NCBI GenBank assembly: GCA_019671005.1
Contig: CM033744.1
Location: 17,958,831 to 18,022,830, forward strand
DNA length: 64,000 nt
Source of the DNA: Hibiscus mutabilis
Lineage: Eukaryota; Streptophyta; Magnoliopsida; Malvales; Malvaceae
Reading direction: 5' to 3'
The translations under genes were made by a program, and so were the position numbers. Shown in pieces: positions 23,679-34,870 of the stretch (positions are counted from its first letter, which is position 1; each line of letters begins with the position of its first letter). The notes below the pieces were generated by a model. It saw only the letters and a list, made by a program, of their open reading frames with translations, had not been told where the DNA came from and did not search any database.

Positions 23679-25262
23679 TGATAAGTGTTCAAAAGTACTA
23701 TTTTATTACCCTTTTTACTCATATTATTGTTAGACTTAGGCTCATATTAGTTGCATAATTAGTCATTCATGCATTAATTCATGTTTCTTTCCACCGTTGA
23801 GCTTGATTACACAACTTGGTGATTTTTGTGGAAAAATATGCTGCTTTGGTGCGTTTTTGTGTGTGTGCAGAATCACTTGCCTAAACAAGGCTAGAACCAG
23901 TTGCCAGGGCAGTGCATGAAGGAGATGCTGAGCTAGTTGCCAGGGCAATGCATGAAGGAGATGCCGAGCAGTTGCCAGGGCAATGCTTGAAGGAGATGCC
24001 GAGCTAGTTGCCAAGGCAATTTTCGACAAAGAATAAGATGATATGGTAGTCGAAATTGATGACTAGATAAGCCCAAAATGACGTGGAGCAAAGTTAAATT
24101 CCAAAGGAGTTTGATTTCCATGAAGAGGTTAAAGAGAAATTAAATCCCAAGAAGATAGGAAAAGTTCTAGAAGGAATTTAAATATAATAAAGAATTATAT
24201 TTTTAAAGATAATTTAATTCCAGCTTAACTTCCTCCTCAAGAAGGATTTTGACCTAGCCATCTCCTATTTAAAGGACCAAGCCGTCAAAGAGAGGGAGCA
24301 AGAAGAGGGAAAATTTTGACAACTCCAAAGGGCAAGAGGAGAGAAATTTCGACAAGAGTGCAAGGGGGAGAGAGTTCGATTTCTTCTTCTTCTTCTTTAC
24401 TTCCATTAGATTCATGGTTTGGGGATTATTCTTTGTATATCTTTTGAACCCAACCATGAACTAACTTGATTGGTTGGGGTTATTGTGTTTTGTTGTTGTG
24501 AGAAATAATTGGATTTTGTTTAGGTAATAAGAGTTTGCACTTTTCTATTCAAGGTTTATTCATTCTTGGTTCTTATTTTTGTTTGTGAGTGAATTGGGAG
24601 AGGATCTTGTAACTTCATCTATTTATCTAATAACATGAGAGATAGATTCAAGAAACGAATGAGTATGATCTTTATTCAATCTATTGATGGTGAAGATTAA
24701 TCCGGCTTATGAATAAGTTAAGGATTTCAACGGCTAAGAGGAGCGCAAGATTGGTTGTTGTTCACCCTTGATTCACGCAGGGATGTATTATCAAGGCATG
24801 CACAAGTAGCTAGAGTTTCGAGTTAGGGATAAGAAGAAACCATTGAAGAACGCTCTGTCGAACCTTGAAGTTGTTGCCCATACGCCCAAGTAGTTGCCCA
24901 GCTAGTCGCCCAGGCAACCATCGATTAGTTGCCAAGGCAACCCCGTTGTGCAAGTTGCCACGGCAACTGAGTTGCCCTTGCACTCTTTTACCAAGACGAT
25001 CCAATCGGCTATCACACCTCAACTCACGATAACTTGGCCATTCACTCTATTTTAATTTCTTCTATTCTTTTAGTTTATTGCTCTTAGTTTACTCGTTAAT
25101 TAGAACTCCTATTATCAATTGTGTTTTTAATTTTCACAGTGCAATAACTTAAGCAAAGTGGCCCAAACCAATCCCTGTGGAGACGATACTCGATACTCAT
25201 ATCACTTTATTACTTGAGACGTGTATACTTGCACAATTGCGTAGCACTTATTACACGCAACA
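23679..25262 (+). mobile_element. 3' LTR of Athila I
   Basis: It is 1584 bp, TGATAAGTG...CGCAACA, preceded by TTTGGGGGTG. TATTTAAA is at 24266-24273. It carries TTGCCACGGCAA at 24955-24966 and several near variants. It is followed by CATCT, the target duplication. Confidence 0.93.
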
Positions 25263-25334
25263 CATCTCATAAACAACACATATGCAAATCTCATTGCCAA
25301 TGCAATAACACCTTTCCCAGCCGGAATGAAAACC

Positions 25335-26686
25335 AATGCTCAATAGCATTTAATATATACTTTCAATCCCCTGCATATGTACTCAAAATCATGTATTACC
25401 AGTAAGTAAATCATACCATGTTTGTTACCAAAACATACAAACAACATGCTCATATCCAAGCCGATATTCAAGAGAAAAATAAGGAAAACTTACTTCCAAG
25501 CTTAGGTAAGTGTCTCACTCTTACCCTAAACTCCCAAAAATCTTTTCAAACCTTTGTAAAGAATTTAAAAACAGGTTTCCACTCACCGATACGCTTTGCC
25601 TTTCTTGCCAACACGAAACAAGATCTCGGTAAGCAACCAAAAACGTCATGCTTTGTCGCCTTGATTATCCCCTGTTTTAAACACATAAAACCAGAGGACA
25701 AATGTATTAAAATGCATTCAAACCATTGCCTAATAGCAATCTCCTGTAACTCCCAAGATCCCCACTCAACACCAACCGAAACATACCAAAAGCACCATCG
25801 AACGTTTCCAAAACTTAACCCAGCCATAAAACAACAATACAAACCTTCAATTAACATCAAGGAACATCCAAAAACCCTTTCCTAACATCCTTTTACTTCC
25901 AGCAAAGATTAAACTCGAATATCACCAGAAACCCTAATCTAACAACCTAACTAATTAATGATTCATGAGGTTCAGGATTCTATTGATAAAAACAACTTAT
26001 CAACATCAAAAATGTTCAATAGCATTTAATATATACTTCCAATCCCCTGCATATGTACTCAGAATCATGCATTACCAGTAAGTAAATCATACCATGTTTG
26101 TTACCAAAACATGCAAACAACATGCTCATATCCAAATCGATATTCAAGAGAAAAATAAGGGAAACTTAATTCTGAGCTTAGGTAAGGGTCTCACGCTTAC
26201 CCTAAACTCCAAACAATCTTTTCAAATCTCTGTAAAGCATTTAAAACCAGTTTCCACTCACCGATACGCTTCGCCTTTATTGCCAACATGAAACAAGCTC
26301 TCGGCAAGCCACCAAACACATCACGCTTCGTCACCTTGATTATCCCCTATTTTAAACACATAAAACAGAGGACAAATACATTAAAATGCATTCAAACCAT
26401 TGCCCAACAGCAATATCCCGTAACTCCCAAGATGCCCACTCAACACCATCTGAAACATGCCGAAAACACCATTAAACGTTTCCAAAACTTAACCCAGCCA
26501 TAAAACAACAATACAAGCCTTAAGTTAACATCAAGGAACATCCAAAAACCCTTTCCTAACATCCTTTTACTTCCCGCAAAGATAAAACTCGAATATCACC
26601 ACAAAAACTCCAATCTAACAACCTAACTAATTAGAGATTCAATAGTTTTGGGATTCTATTGATAAAAACAAGTTATCAACATCAAA
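25335..26686. repeat. 676-bp tandem duplication within solo LTR B
   Basis: Copy 1 (25335-26010) and copy 2 (26011-26686) both start AATGYTCAATAGCATTTAAT and both end TTATCAACATCAAA, and are 676 bp each. Scattered substitutions separate them, so the duplication is not very recent. It makes LTR B longer than its relative at 58738-62186. Confidence 0.88.
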
Positions 26687-27509
26687 GTAAAACCAGAACA
26701 TGTATTAAATCCAACTTAAACACTGAAAAAATAGATCAACTTCGAAAATTATAATATCTCATCAATATTCTTAAAATAACTCAATTAAACATTAATATAA
26801 CATAAAAATCAGTTTCCAAACTATAAATCAAGGATCAAATACTTGGGAATTTCAGTAAAGAACCATACAATAGAGGAGATCACGGACCTTACTCCTATTG
26901 TGAGATTTCTCCCTCAATTAATTTGACAAAAGCTAAGAAAACACAAGATTTAAATGAGATTTTGCAAAACAATGTTAATCAATTCATTATCAATCATAAA
27001 AACAAGTTAAAATACTCCTCACCTCTAGATTTTGAGGAAAACTTGAGTGTTTGGCTGAGGAGAGAGTGGAGAGAAAAGTTGAGAGAAAAGTTACGTGAAT
27101 TTTCTTTAATGAGCTTAACTATTTTTTAACTAAAATCCCTTTTTAATTATCTTTAAAACACATGTTCAAATATCTTAAATTAAAGGGGAAATCATCAGAA
27201 AAACGTTGGTAAAATAGCTCCTCAAAGATTCTAAGAATTTGACCATTTTCATTTTAGTCACCTTTAAATACAGTTTTCAAAAATCGCATTTTGGTCACTA
27301 ATCCAAAATGTCACATTTCCAAATTCCTTTTTTCTAAAAATGATTCTACCAAAAATCATTATATAATAAAAGATGATTTTTAACTATTTTCCACATTTTT
27401 ATCTTAGCGAAAAAATATACGGTCCTAAATCCAACTCGAATCTCTAACCCGATCCACCGGACCGTCTAACAAACCTCAAAACCGCTAAGCCCAAAATTGG
27501 GGTGTTACA

Positions 27510-30211
27510 TTTTCATTCAATTGGTACCCCAAACATTCATTAATCAATCATACACATATGAACCACCAAACCAAGGATTATAACCAGCCACAACCCCTTG
27601 AGAATAGGAACAACTAAAGACAAATTGCATCATATCACAATACTAAAGGCATGCTTCCTAAAGTCATCCCAACTCAACATTCAAAAAGGGATTCAAGACA
27701 CAATTCAGCATTGGCATCGCATCAATTGTCTATTGGCATCATTTTAAGCATGCTTGAACCATTTAAGCATTTTCATAAGCGTTTATGTCTCATATAAACC
27801 ATGTAACCCTTCAAGCATCAAACACAAAAAAGCAAGCTACCATCAATCAATATTTAATCCATCAACATAATAATCCATCAAACCACAGCAAATAAGTGGT
27901 TACAAAACCCCCTAACAACATGGTAACACATTGCCTTATTAACTTAATTTAAACTAAGTTTTCCATACTCAAGTGGTTGTCGTGTTCTTGGAACTTTCTT
28001 GCTGAGAGAATGCTACCCCCAACTTTGCACCTCTACATCAATGGAAAAAAGAGAGCGTAAGCACACAATGCTTAGTGAGGTCGTTCTTAAATAAAACATT
28101 GATGCATTTCAAAAAAACCACATAACATTTGATATGAAAAGCATGCTTAATCAAACCAAAGCATTTCCCCATTTGTTTCCAAAATGTATCACGTGTAACA
28201 ACCATATGCATCAAAACCCTTTTCGTATATCTCATATATTGGCAAATAATATGACCCCGAATAAACTTACCTCTATCCTTACAATCAAAAAATAAAATGT
28301 TATTTAGCCACATATGATACACGAATTTCCCTCTTGGACTTACCTCCACCTAATCATACTTCGGCCCATGATAGGGTTACCCCTACCCGTCGTGATAGAT
28401 TTACCTCTACCACACAACAATAGGCTGACCCTAATTGCAAGAAATCGGAGAATACCATCAGCCCGAGTAGCCATACTGCTATACCTCAAGAGCTGCACAA
28501 CGATCGGCTTTATATTATAGTGCACTTTAAGCACTATGGCATGCCAACTATATCCGATACTATCTCATTTACCTCACATAGCCAATATATCATTTTCAAC
28601 TAATTTTACTCAATGTTTTACAATGCATTTCTCAATACTGTTTAATTTGCAAAGCCACATTGCCAAAGGCAACAACACATTCCTTATAGGAACAAATCTC
28701 AATGCTCATAGGCATTCATATACTTTGATAACATTTCATATTAATCCAAAATAATGCATTTATAGGAAGTAGATCAAACCATGTTTTAAAACCAAAACAT
28801 GAAATCCACAAGCTCATATCACATCAATACTCAAGAAAAATAAGGGAAACTTATACTAAAGCTTAGTTTAGCTTTTTAGGCTATAACTAAACTCCCATGA
28901 TCTATGGATCAAAACTTTAAAGAGCTTTAACGCGTTTATACACTCACCGATACACTTCGCTTTGCTTGCCAATGTGATCGAGCCACCGAAAAGTGATGTG
29001 TGCAACTCGGCAACCTTGCCTTGATCGTCCCCTATTTTAACAACATACAACCAAAGGGAAAATGCATAATTATGTATTCTACTCGCTGAGAAACGACAAT
29101 CCCCTACATCCTTAATTATACATTCCAAAAATAGCCAAAACTACATAAATCTTCGTTCACCGAACACCTATCATCAACCTTACTATTCTAACATCCAATC
29201 CTCATCAAAACACAGCCAAAAACACTTCCTAAAAACCCTTGTACCTCTAGCAATACAAGAACACCTATAATAACACCAAACACCACTAAAAACTCACCTA
29301 AAAATTAACCAATCAAATAGCTTCAGGATTTATTTCAACAATCTCATTTTACATTATGTTTACCTTATCAAAATGTGAATTTACCCAATCAAAATCTTTA
29401 GGTTTCATCATCTTAAACAAATATTTAAGCAAATCATCAAAATCTCAATTAATCAATCAATTCTTAAAATCCATTGCAAAACCAAGTTAAAATCAATATA
29501 ATATCATCCAACTACTCGGGAATATCAATAAAGAACCTTATTTTTAAGAGAAGAAAAGAAATTATCCTTTCAAGAAACTACCACCAAATTTGATGTAAGT
29601 ATTTCCTTGAAATCAAACTTATGAAATGGATGAAATCTTGAGAAATCCTTGTAATGTTTTGTTAGGAATCAAAAGTAGAATCAAATGATAATTTCTCCAT
29701 TGAAAATCACCAAAGAATGATAGAAATCTTGTTTGGAAATTGAAATGGAAAGTGAGGGGAAATAAGGATGAAAAGTGAGAGAAAAATAGAAACAATAGGA
29801 AAATGATTTAGAAACCAATTAACCATCAATTTCTTACTCAATTAAGGTAGTGATTTTTGATTTAAAATATTATAAAATAATAGCTTTCTAAGGATTCTTA
29901 GTATTGGCCCATTTAAAAAATAGTCACTAAACCAGTTTTACAAAGTTTACATTTCAGCCACTAAATCCCAAAATCCATTTAATTAGATTAAATTGGCCTT
30001 TAACTAAATCCCAAAATAACAGCTTTCTAAGGATTCTTAGTAAACACCTTTTTTTTAAAAAAAAATTCAACCATTTACGAATTAGTAAAAATTCCCATTT
30101 TTACATTTTAATTTCACCTGAAACATTTTTAATCCATTAATCCGATTTAACCGGTCTGAACTAAACTCGGTCAAACTCCTAAACCTTCTAACCCTATTTT
30201 TTGGGTATTAC
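27510..30211 (-). mobile_element. 5' LTR of chromovirus A, outer part
   Basis: The LTR resumes with the duplicated TTTTC and follows the text of 7590-10404 ('attcaattggtacc', '(c)ccctacccgtcgtgatag', 'tatagtgcac'). It ends GGGTATTACA at 30211, then CATTT. It lacks the MITE found in the 3' LTR. Confidence 0.88.
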
Positions 30212-30666
30212 ACATTTAGAGTCGATAATGAAATAAACAATTATCAACATATTCCATTACTACACAAAACTAATGATAATTATAAACTGTCTAAAAATGA
30301 AAATTTTTGCCTAAATGACAACGTAACAGAGCAATGTTTACCAAAAAGCAGAAAGGGGCTACTAATGGATTCTCCATGGCAGAAGGACGAAACGTCTTTC
30401 AAATATATGCAATCGTATCCATGTTGATCTGACAAAGTAGATGAAGAAATAAGACAAATATATGAATGAAGATTTACAACACAAAGTGGGGGTATTTATA
30501 GGGAAGAATGTACCGCTTCATCTACACGATGGGTTTACAATGTCGTGGTTGTTCATATGTTAACCCGTTATTGATCAGGAAAATTATTATATGGTCCCGC
30601 CTAAGCACGTCATCCCTAGTCACATCCACTAAAAATCAGGCAAGTATTTTAAGTATTTAATTTTAT

Positions 30667-31930
30667 ACGTCACATTTTAGGACTGGCATAACTTGGCTTT
30701 TTACTAATACGAAAAGTATTGAACTTTTACATTTTATGTTTCAAACTTATTATGCGAAACCTAAAACATAACTTGTTTGCCTAACGATTTCAGTTTAAGT
30801 TATGCTTTACAAGTATCCAAATCGTCATTCGCAGTTTGAAAACTAAACTCAATTTGGGGTTTCGGCCTGGAAATGTCTTTTTAGTTATAATATTAAACGT
30901 CACATTTTTTACTGCCAGAATGTGGCTTCTTAGTAATACGACGAGTACCACATGTTTGTATATAAATTTTCAAACTTATTATGTGAACTCACTAATGTAA
31001 CTTGTTTGTCTAACGATTTCAATTTAAGTTTTGCTTTAGAAGTAGAAAAACCGAATACACAATTTTGAAACTAATTTGAATTTTTCCTTCCCGACTGAAT
31101 CTGTCTTTTTAGTTATATGATTAAACTACAAAAAATCCATTAAATACCCTTACAATACCTAAACCCTAATTTCTAAATTTCAAAATAAAATAAAAAGTGA
31201 AGCTCCCTCTGTCTGCCAAATTCAGTAAAGGATAAGGAAGAATCAAAAGTAGATAGATGGACTCTGTCTTTGAGGTGACAGAAATTACGTCCTGCAACTG
31301 TGGAAAGCCAACCGTGTTGAAGATATTTTGGTCAGATAAAAATTCGGGAAGAAGATTTTTTGGGTGTTCTAACAATGGAAATAGATATCGTAAATCATGT
31401 ACTTTTTCCAATGGTATGAACCACTAATTAGTTCGTGTGAAAAGGTACTTATTCTTGAACTCTTAAAGAAATTCCGGGCGAATGATAGGGGAAGAAGAAA
31501 CAAAAGGATTGCTTGGGTTCTGACTTTGATATGTTTTGTTGTCGTTACTTATTTTACGAATTGTTTTAGAAGGTTAAATAAGACAAATGGTAGGTCCCTT
31601 AAAAGACTAATGCATTGTTGTTTTGGCTTTAAATGTCATTTAACTTGCAGAAATTGGCATATCCATTTAATATGATAAGTATCAATCGTTTGCCAATACA
31701 GTCTCAAACTAATCATGTGAAACCTCATATGTAACATGTTTTCCTAATTATTTTAGTTTATGTTTTTATATACAAGTTTGCAAACCAACATCCATAGTTG
31801 CAAACCTATTTTTCAATTTTTGCATTCCAAATGTTAAAATTATTATAATAATCTTAAACGTGTCATAAATATTAAGTGTGTGAGTTTTCGTAACACGATT
31901 AGTATCGAACGTTTACGTCGAGAGTTTGAA
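30667..31930 (+). repeat. Diverged ~230-bp repeat units flanking the GRF ORF
   Basis: Units beginning near 30667, 30895 and, more diverged, 31625 and 31857 share ordered blocks: 'cgtcacattt', 'aatacga..agta', 'tttcaaacttattatg', 'aacttgtttgcctaacgatttcagtttaagt'. The GRF ORF lies between the second and third units. A related 'cctaacgattt' block occurs at about 6130. These look like an old tandem array or repeated ends of an unidentified element. Confidence 0.6.
31257..31672 (+). pseudogene. GRF-type zinc-finger membrane protein, frameshifted
   Basis: From ATG 31257 the frame reads MDSVFEVTEITSCNCGKP, then WSDKNSGRRFFGC and a Cys near KSC, matching the GRF zinc finger (C-x-C...GRxF...C...C-x-FFxW). 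The conserved FFQWYEPL block is in another frame (ORF from 31397), so one indel near 31393 breaks the gene. The second frame continues into LELLKKF and a hydrophobic stretch (WVLTLICFVVVTYF) that would form a C-terminal membrane segment, as in many small plant GRF proteins. About 135 residues in all. Confidence 0.7.
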
Positions 31931-32488
31931 ACTACTGTACAAAAAAATTGCCCTTCTGTACAATTGGTGGTGGAGACTGTACAACAAATTTTTTTTAAAA
32001 AAATTTGGGCCGCTGCCAGATCCCCTCTACTCAGCATGAACGAATATCGGACATTGACTTTTCGAACATCAAACCGAACCTGCTTGCATGCATTATATGA
32101 CCTTAATTGATTAGGAAACAACTTAGTTAGTTGTCACTAACATTTCTTAAAATTTAGACTTATCGTTCGTCAAGATGGGACCAATGATCATTTCTGACAA
32201 AAAGTTATTTGACGATTACAAATCAAAGTAGAATATGCTGTCAATCCAAGCTCAAATGGGAACCAAGTCTCGGTAGCATAACTCATACTAGAAATTTATC
32301 AAAACCTAATTTTGTTAGAGCATAATAGAAATCAATAACTATGATTGAAAATCGAATTAATATGATGTAATTGTGAAAAGATAATGGTTTAGAAATAAAC
32401 CTGACTTATTTAATATGGTTCAGGCCGCTTTCTTTGATCGAGTAATAGTTGCTGGATGTTTTGATATATTTCCCTTTATCTTCATCAA

Positions 32489-32592
32489 TTATGTATGTTC
32501 TTTCACAACTGTGTGCAGTTTCATCTTGTTCTTGTTTGCTTTAACTGTACAGAGCTCGTATAGTAGTTGCATCCTGTCACATTCTCTAACTC
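32489..32592 (-). pseudogene. Ulp1-like gene, C-terminal exon
   Basis: The acceptor TTATAG precedes a frame VRECDRMQLLYELCTVKANK and KLHTVVKEHT ending at TAA 32489-32491. This helical tail after the catalytic Cys is usual for the family. The join to the preceding exon could not be proved in phase. Confidence 0.55.
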
Positions 32593-32692
32593 CTATAATT
32601 GGAAGTAAACAAATATGTTAGTACAAAATTACTGGCAATAACCACACAACGTTTGATTATACATGAAATAGTAATGGTAATCATTCACTTAC

Positions 32693-32791
32693 GATATGCT
32701 ACAACACACTGATTTTAGTACTTGACCGTATGCCTCTCATCCATGCAATGACAAATATACCATAGTCTGATATATCAAGTTCGATGTGGTT
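32693..32791 (-). pseudogene. Ulp1-like gene, exon of the catalytic cysteine (Cys replaced by Tyr)
   Basis: Bounded by AACTAG and GTAAGT, this 33-codon exon reads ELDISDYGIFVIAWM. Active C48 proteases have D-C-G-[IV]-F/Y at this spot, whereas here the codon is TAT (Tyr), one transition from TGT. A TAG lies five codons from the end (SVL*HI). Without the nucleophile the product could not be a protease. Confidence 0.75.
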
Positions 32792-32849
32792 CTAGTTATT
32801 TAATTACTAATTTCATGATAACAATAAAGAAATGTGGAAAGTTGAATAC

Positions 32850-32959
32850 CTATTTTCTTGTCTCATGACTTTAGGACTTTGAATTTTCAACAAGTCAAAT
32901 GTCACCTTTGGTTTGCCAAACACCTTAACGAAGTATTCATGCTCAGCAAATTTCGCAAA
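32850..32959 (-). pseudogene. Ulp1-like gene, exon before the catalytic cysteine
   Basis: After GCAAG the frame reads FAKFAEHEYFVKVFG, then KIQSPKVMRQEN, ending at GTATTC. The QEN stretch occupies the place of the P-x-Q-x-N-x-x-D-C-G lead-in, in which a Gln forms the oxyanion hole. Phase with the next exon is not consistent with simple splicing, so a change at the junction is likely. Confidence 0.6.
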
Positions 32960-33062
32960 CTTGCGTATTTGAACGAAAATAACAACATAGTACAAAGTTC
33001 ATTCATGCACGTTAATAACATACAATGCTAACAAGGTGACACGAAAACTGATGTGTTCTCAC

Positions 33063-33200
33063 CATTTTTGTAACTGCTTGCTCCCTAAGCGGACACTCCA
33101 GAGTACCTAGTAAGATATCTAGTAACCAAACTTTCTAACGTTCCATATGAATGACACACAAGTACCAATGCAAATTTTCATAATTCATAGGGATGAATAC
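33063..33200 (-). pseudogene. Ulp1-like gene, exon with catalytic His and Asp
   Basis: Between TTTGTAG and GTGAGA, 46 codons read VFIPMNYENLHWYLCVIHM, a TAG, then KVWLLDILLG and LREQAVTKM. LHWYLCVI holds the catalytic His and WLLD the catalytic Asp of the C48 fold; both are present. The in-frame TAG lies between them. A further fragment upstream, about 33270-33370, reads VAWFAEFHAGIMK but without clear borders. Confidence 0.85.
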
Positions 33201-33480
33201 CTACAAATATTGTGTCGTAAACTTGTTAAAATTTAGCATCTCCTGAAACAGCTTAACAATTTTCCTTTAACAGATTACGTCTTTCAATGTCAGTGCCAGT
33301 GAAGTTCCTATATTACTTCATTATTCCAGCATGAAACTCTGCAAACCATGCCACTGTGGCAGTTGGATTTTATCTATGAGTGCTCTATAATAAATAAAGG
33401 TTGTTATTTACAATCAAGAACAATTTATCAACAAAGAAATATGGCATAAACACTTTATAAGATGGTAACAAAAAACATAC

Positions 33481-33567
33481 CTCAACAATACAAGTCATTA
33501 AGGCCCAACGTTTACTGTTTTCTTTTGCTTCCTTGCCATTCTCAAACAAGGACACCATATCAGTAAT
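33481..33567 (-). pseudogene. Ulp1-like gene, 87-bp exon
   Basis: A clean exon with acceptor TTGCAAG and donor GAG/GTATGT encodes ITDMVSLFENGKEAKENS then KRWALMTCIVE, 29 codons without a stop. Its place between the EWLDD and HW exons fits the variable linker of the protease domain. The Athila II insertion lies about 65 bp upstream, in what would be an intron. Confidence 0.65.
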
Positions 33568-33631
33568 CTTGCAATTTTAAAATACATTAATGACCACCTA
33601 GCAAAATAGGTTCCAAAAGTTTCATATAATT

Positions 33632-34141
33632 TGATAAGTGTTCAAAAGTACTATTTTTCTTACCCTTTTAACTCATATTATTGTTAGACTTAGGCTCATA
33701 TTAGTTGCATAGTTAGCCATTCATGCATTAATCCATGTTTCCTTCCATCGTTGAGCTTGATTACATAACTTGGTAGTTTTTGTGGAAAAGATGCTGCTTT
33801 GGTGTGCTTTGTGTGTGTATGTGCAGGATCACTTGCCAAAGCAATGCCGAGCTAGTTGCCAGGGCAATGCATGAAGGAGACACCGAGCCAGTTGCCATGG
33901 CAATTGTCGACAAAGAGAAAATGAAATAGGGATGTCGAAATTAATGACTTTACAAGCCTAAGATGACGTGGAGCAAGGCCCAAGCCCAAAGGAATTTGAT
34001 TGCCATGCAGAGATTAAAGAAGAATTAAATTCCAAGAAGATAGGAGAAGTTCTAATAGGAATAAAATTATAATAAAGAATTATATTTTTTAAAGATAATT
34101 TAATTCCAACTCAAACTCCTCCTCAAAGAAGGACTTTGGCC
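33632..34141 (+). mobile_element. Truncated first LTR of Athila II (5' 510 bp)
   Basis: TGATAAGTG onward it follows 34871-35380 almost base for base, then switches at 'ggactttggcc' to 3' UTR text ('tttaggatacataaattg'), losing the TATA box and the rest of the LTR. Confidence 0.9.
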
Positions 34142-34870
34142 TTTAGGATACATAAATTGCTTGCCATGCCTTTAATTGGAACAAGAATTGCTTAGATTTG
34201 ATGAATATTCGATGATGACTTTGCCAATGCACTTAATTGATAGAATTTTTATTCTAGGATAACCATGGAAAAACTTAGAATTTTACTATGATGCTAAATT
34301 TGATGAAACACTGTTGTGGTTTGATTGATTTAAGGAATTCTAGTGAACTTAGGTTGATAATTAACAAATTGGGGGATTAGAATAAAAAAATTGGATGAAT
34401 GCTAGAGGTGCCCGAAATTGGCTCTAGCATGTGCTTGGATGAATGCTAGAGGTGCCCAAAACTGGCTCGAGGAGGTGTAAAAAAAATTTTAACTAGAGGT
34501 GCCCGAAACCGGCTCTAGTCGATTAAATTAACTTAAGAAAACTAAAAAAAACAAAACACTAGAGGTGCCCAAAATTGGCTCTAGTTAAAACATGTTAAAA
34601 AGAACCCAATGAAGTAATTTGAAAACCTATTGTTTGCATAGAATCCGAAAAAATCAACTTGCACACAACTCCGCACACACTCACAAGCATTATAGTTTGA
34701 TTACGAGTAATTCCTCAGTTTTTGAAAAAATAAAAAGCCAATCATACTTTGTGCCCCGGTTCAGAGAATTGAAATCAAGTTCAAAGCTGAGTTTGTGAAA
34801 ATTGAAGTCTTGGCAAGTAATTATGAGTTTGCATTGCTTGAGGACAAGCAATAGTTCGAGTTTGGGGGTG
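34142..34870 (+). repeat. Second copy of the Athila II 3' UTR
   Basis: These 729 bp repeat 44206-44934 with few differences and include a complete hairpin array (34401-34585) and the purine tract TTTGGGGGTG next to the LTR at 34871. No coding sequence. Confidence 0.9.

Larger units (their letters stand above)
17313..25262 (+). mobile_element. Athila I, internally deleted Athila-lineage element
   Basis: Two LTRs (17313-18897 and 23679-25262) flank about 4.8 kb. CATCT occurs at 17308-17312 and 25263-25267 as target duplication. The internal region has a degenerate tRNA-Asp primer site, a short gag zinc-knuckle ORF, a frame shared only with Athila III, RT and integrase remnants, a long Ala/Asp-rich tandem repeat and a 3' hairpin array. 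RT fingers, RNase H, the integrase core and ORF3 are missing. It must have moved with proteins from another element. Confidence 0.92.
15778..27509 (-). mobile_element. Chromovirus solo LTR B, split by Athila I
   Basis: TGTAACCCC at 15778 and GGGGTGTTACA ending at 27509 are flanked by the duplication TTTTC (15773-15777 and 27510-27514). The two LTR pieces are 15778-17312 and 25263-27509, and no chromovirus internal sequence lies between them. It is therefore a solo LTR, left by recombination between the two LTRs of a former element. It is the same family as the 5' LTR of element E (58738-62186), in reverse. Athila I inserted into it, and it carries a 676-bp tandem duplication. Confidence 0.88.
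6886..30211 (-). mobile_element. Chromovirus A (Tekay/Del-like Ty3/gypsy), minus strand, with nested insertions
   Basis: Outer ends are TGTAACACC (6886) and GGTATTACA (30211), flanked by CATTT on both sides. In minus orientation the order is 5' LTR (27510-30211 plus 15035-15777), initiator-Met primer site (15018-15029), an unassigned 1.8 kb, RT, RNase H, integrase, chromodomain, polypurine tract and 3' LTR (6886-10404). Gag and protease were not found. The pol frame is broken many times. Solo LTR B and, inside it, Athila I interrupt the 5' LTR; a MITE interrupts the 3' LTR. Without insertions the element would be about 11 kb. Confidence 0.9.
30212..33631. other. Old locus DNA between chromovirus A and Athila II
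   Basis: After the CATTT duplication there is no LTR text. 30217-30666 shows nothing I can assign. 30667-31130 and 31625-31930 hold old repeat units, 31257-31672 a GRF zinc-finger ORF on plus. 31931-32488 contains short opposing open frames with no recognisable family. From 32489 to 33567 exons of the Ulp1-like gene read on minus. The block ends with TAATT, duplicated on the far side of Athila II. Confidence 0.75.

Noticed and set aside
31843..32121. Opposing open frames of 92 and 76 codons in old locus DNA
   Set aside because: No recognisable motif, start context or splice signals; left unannotated.
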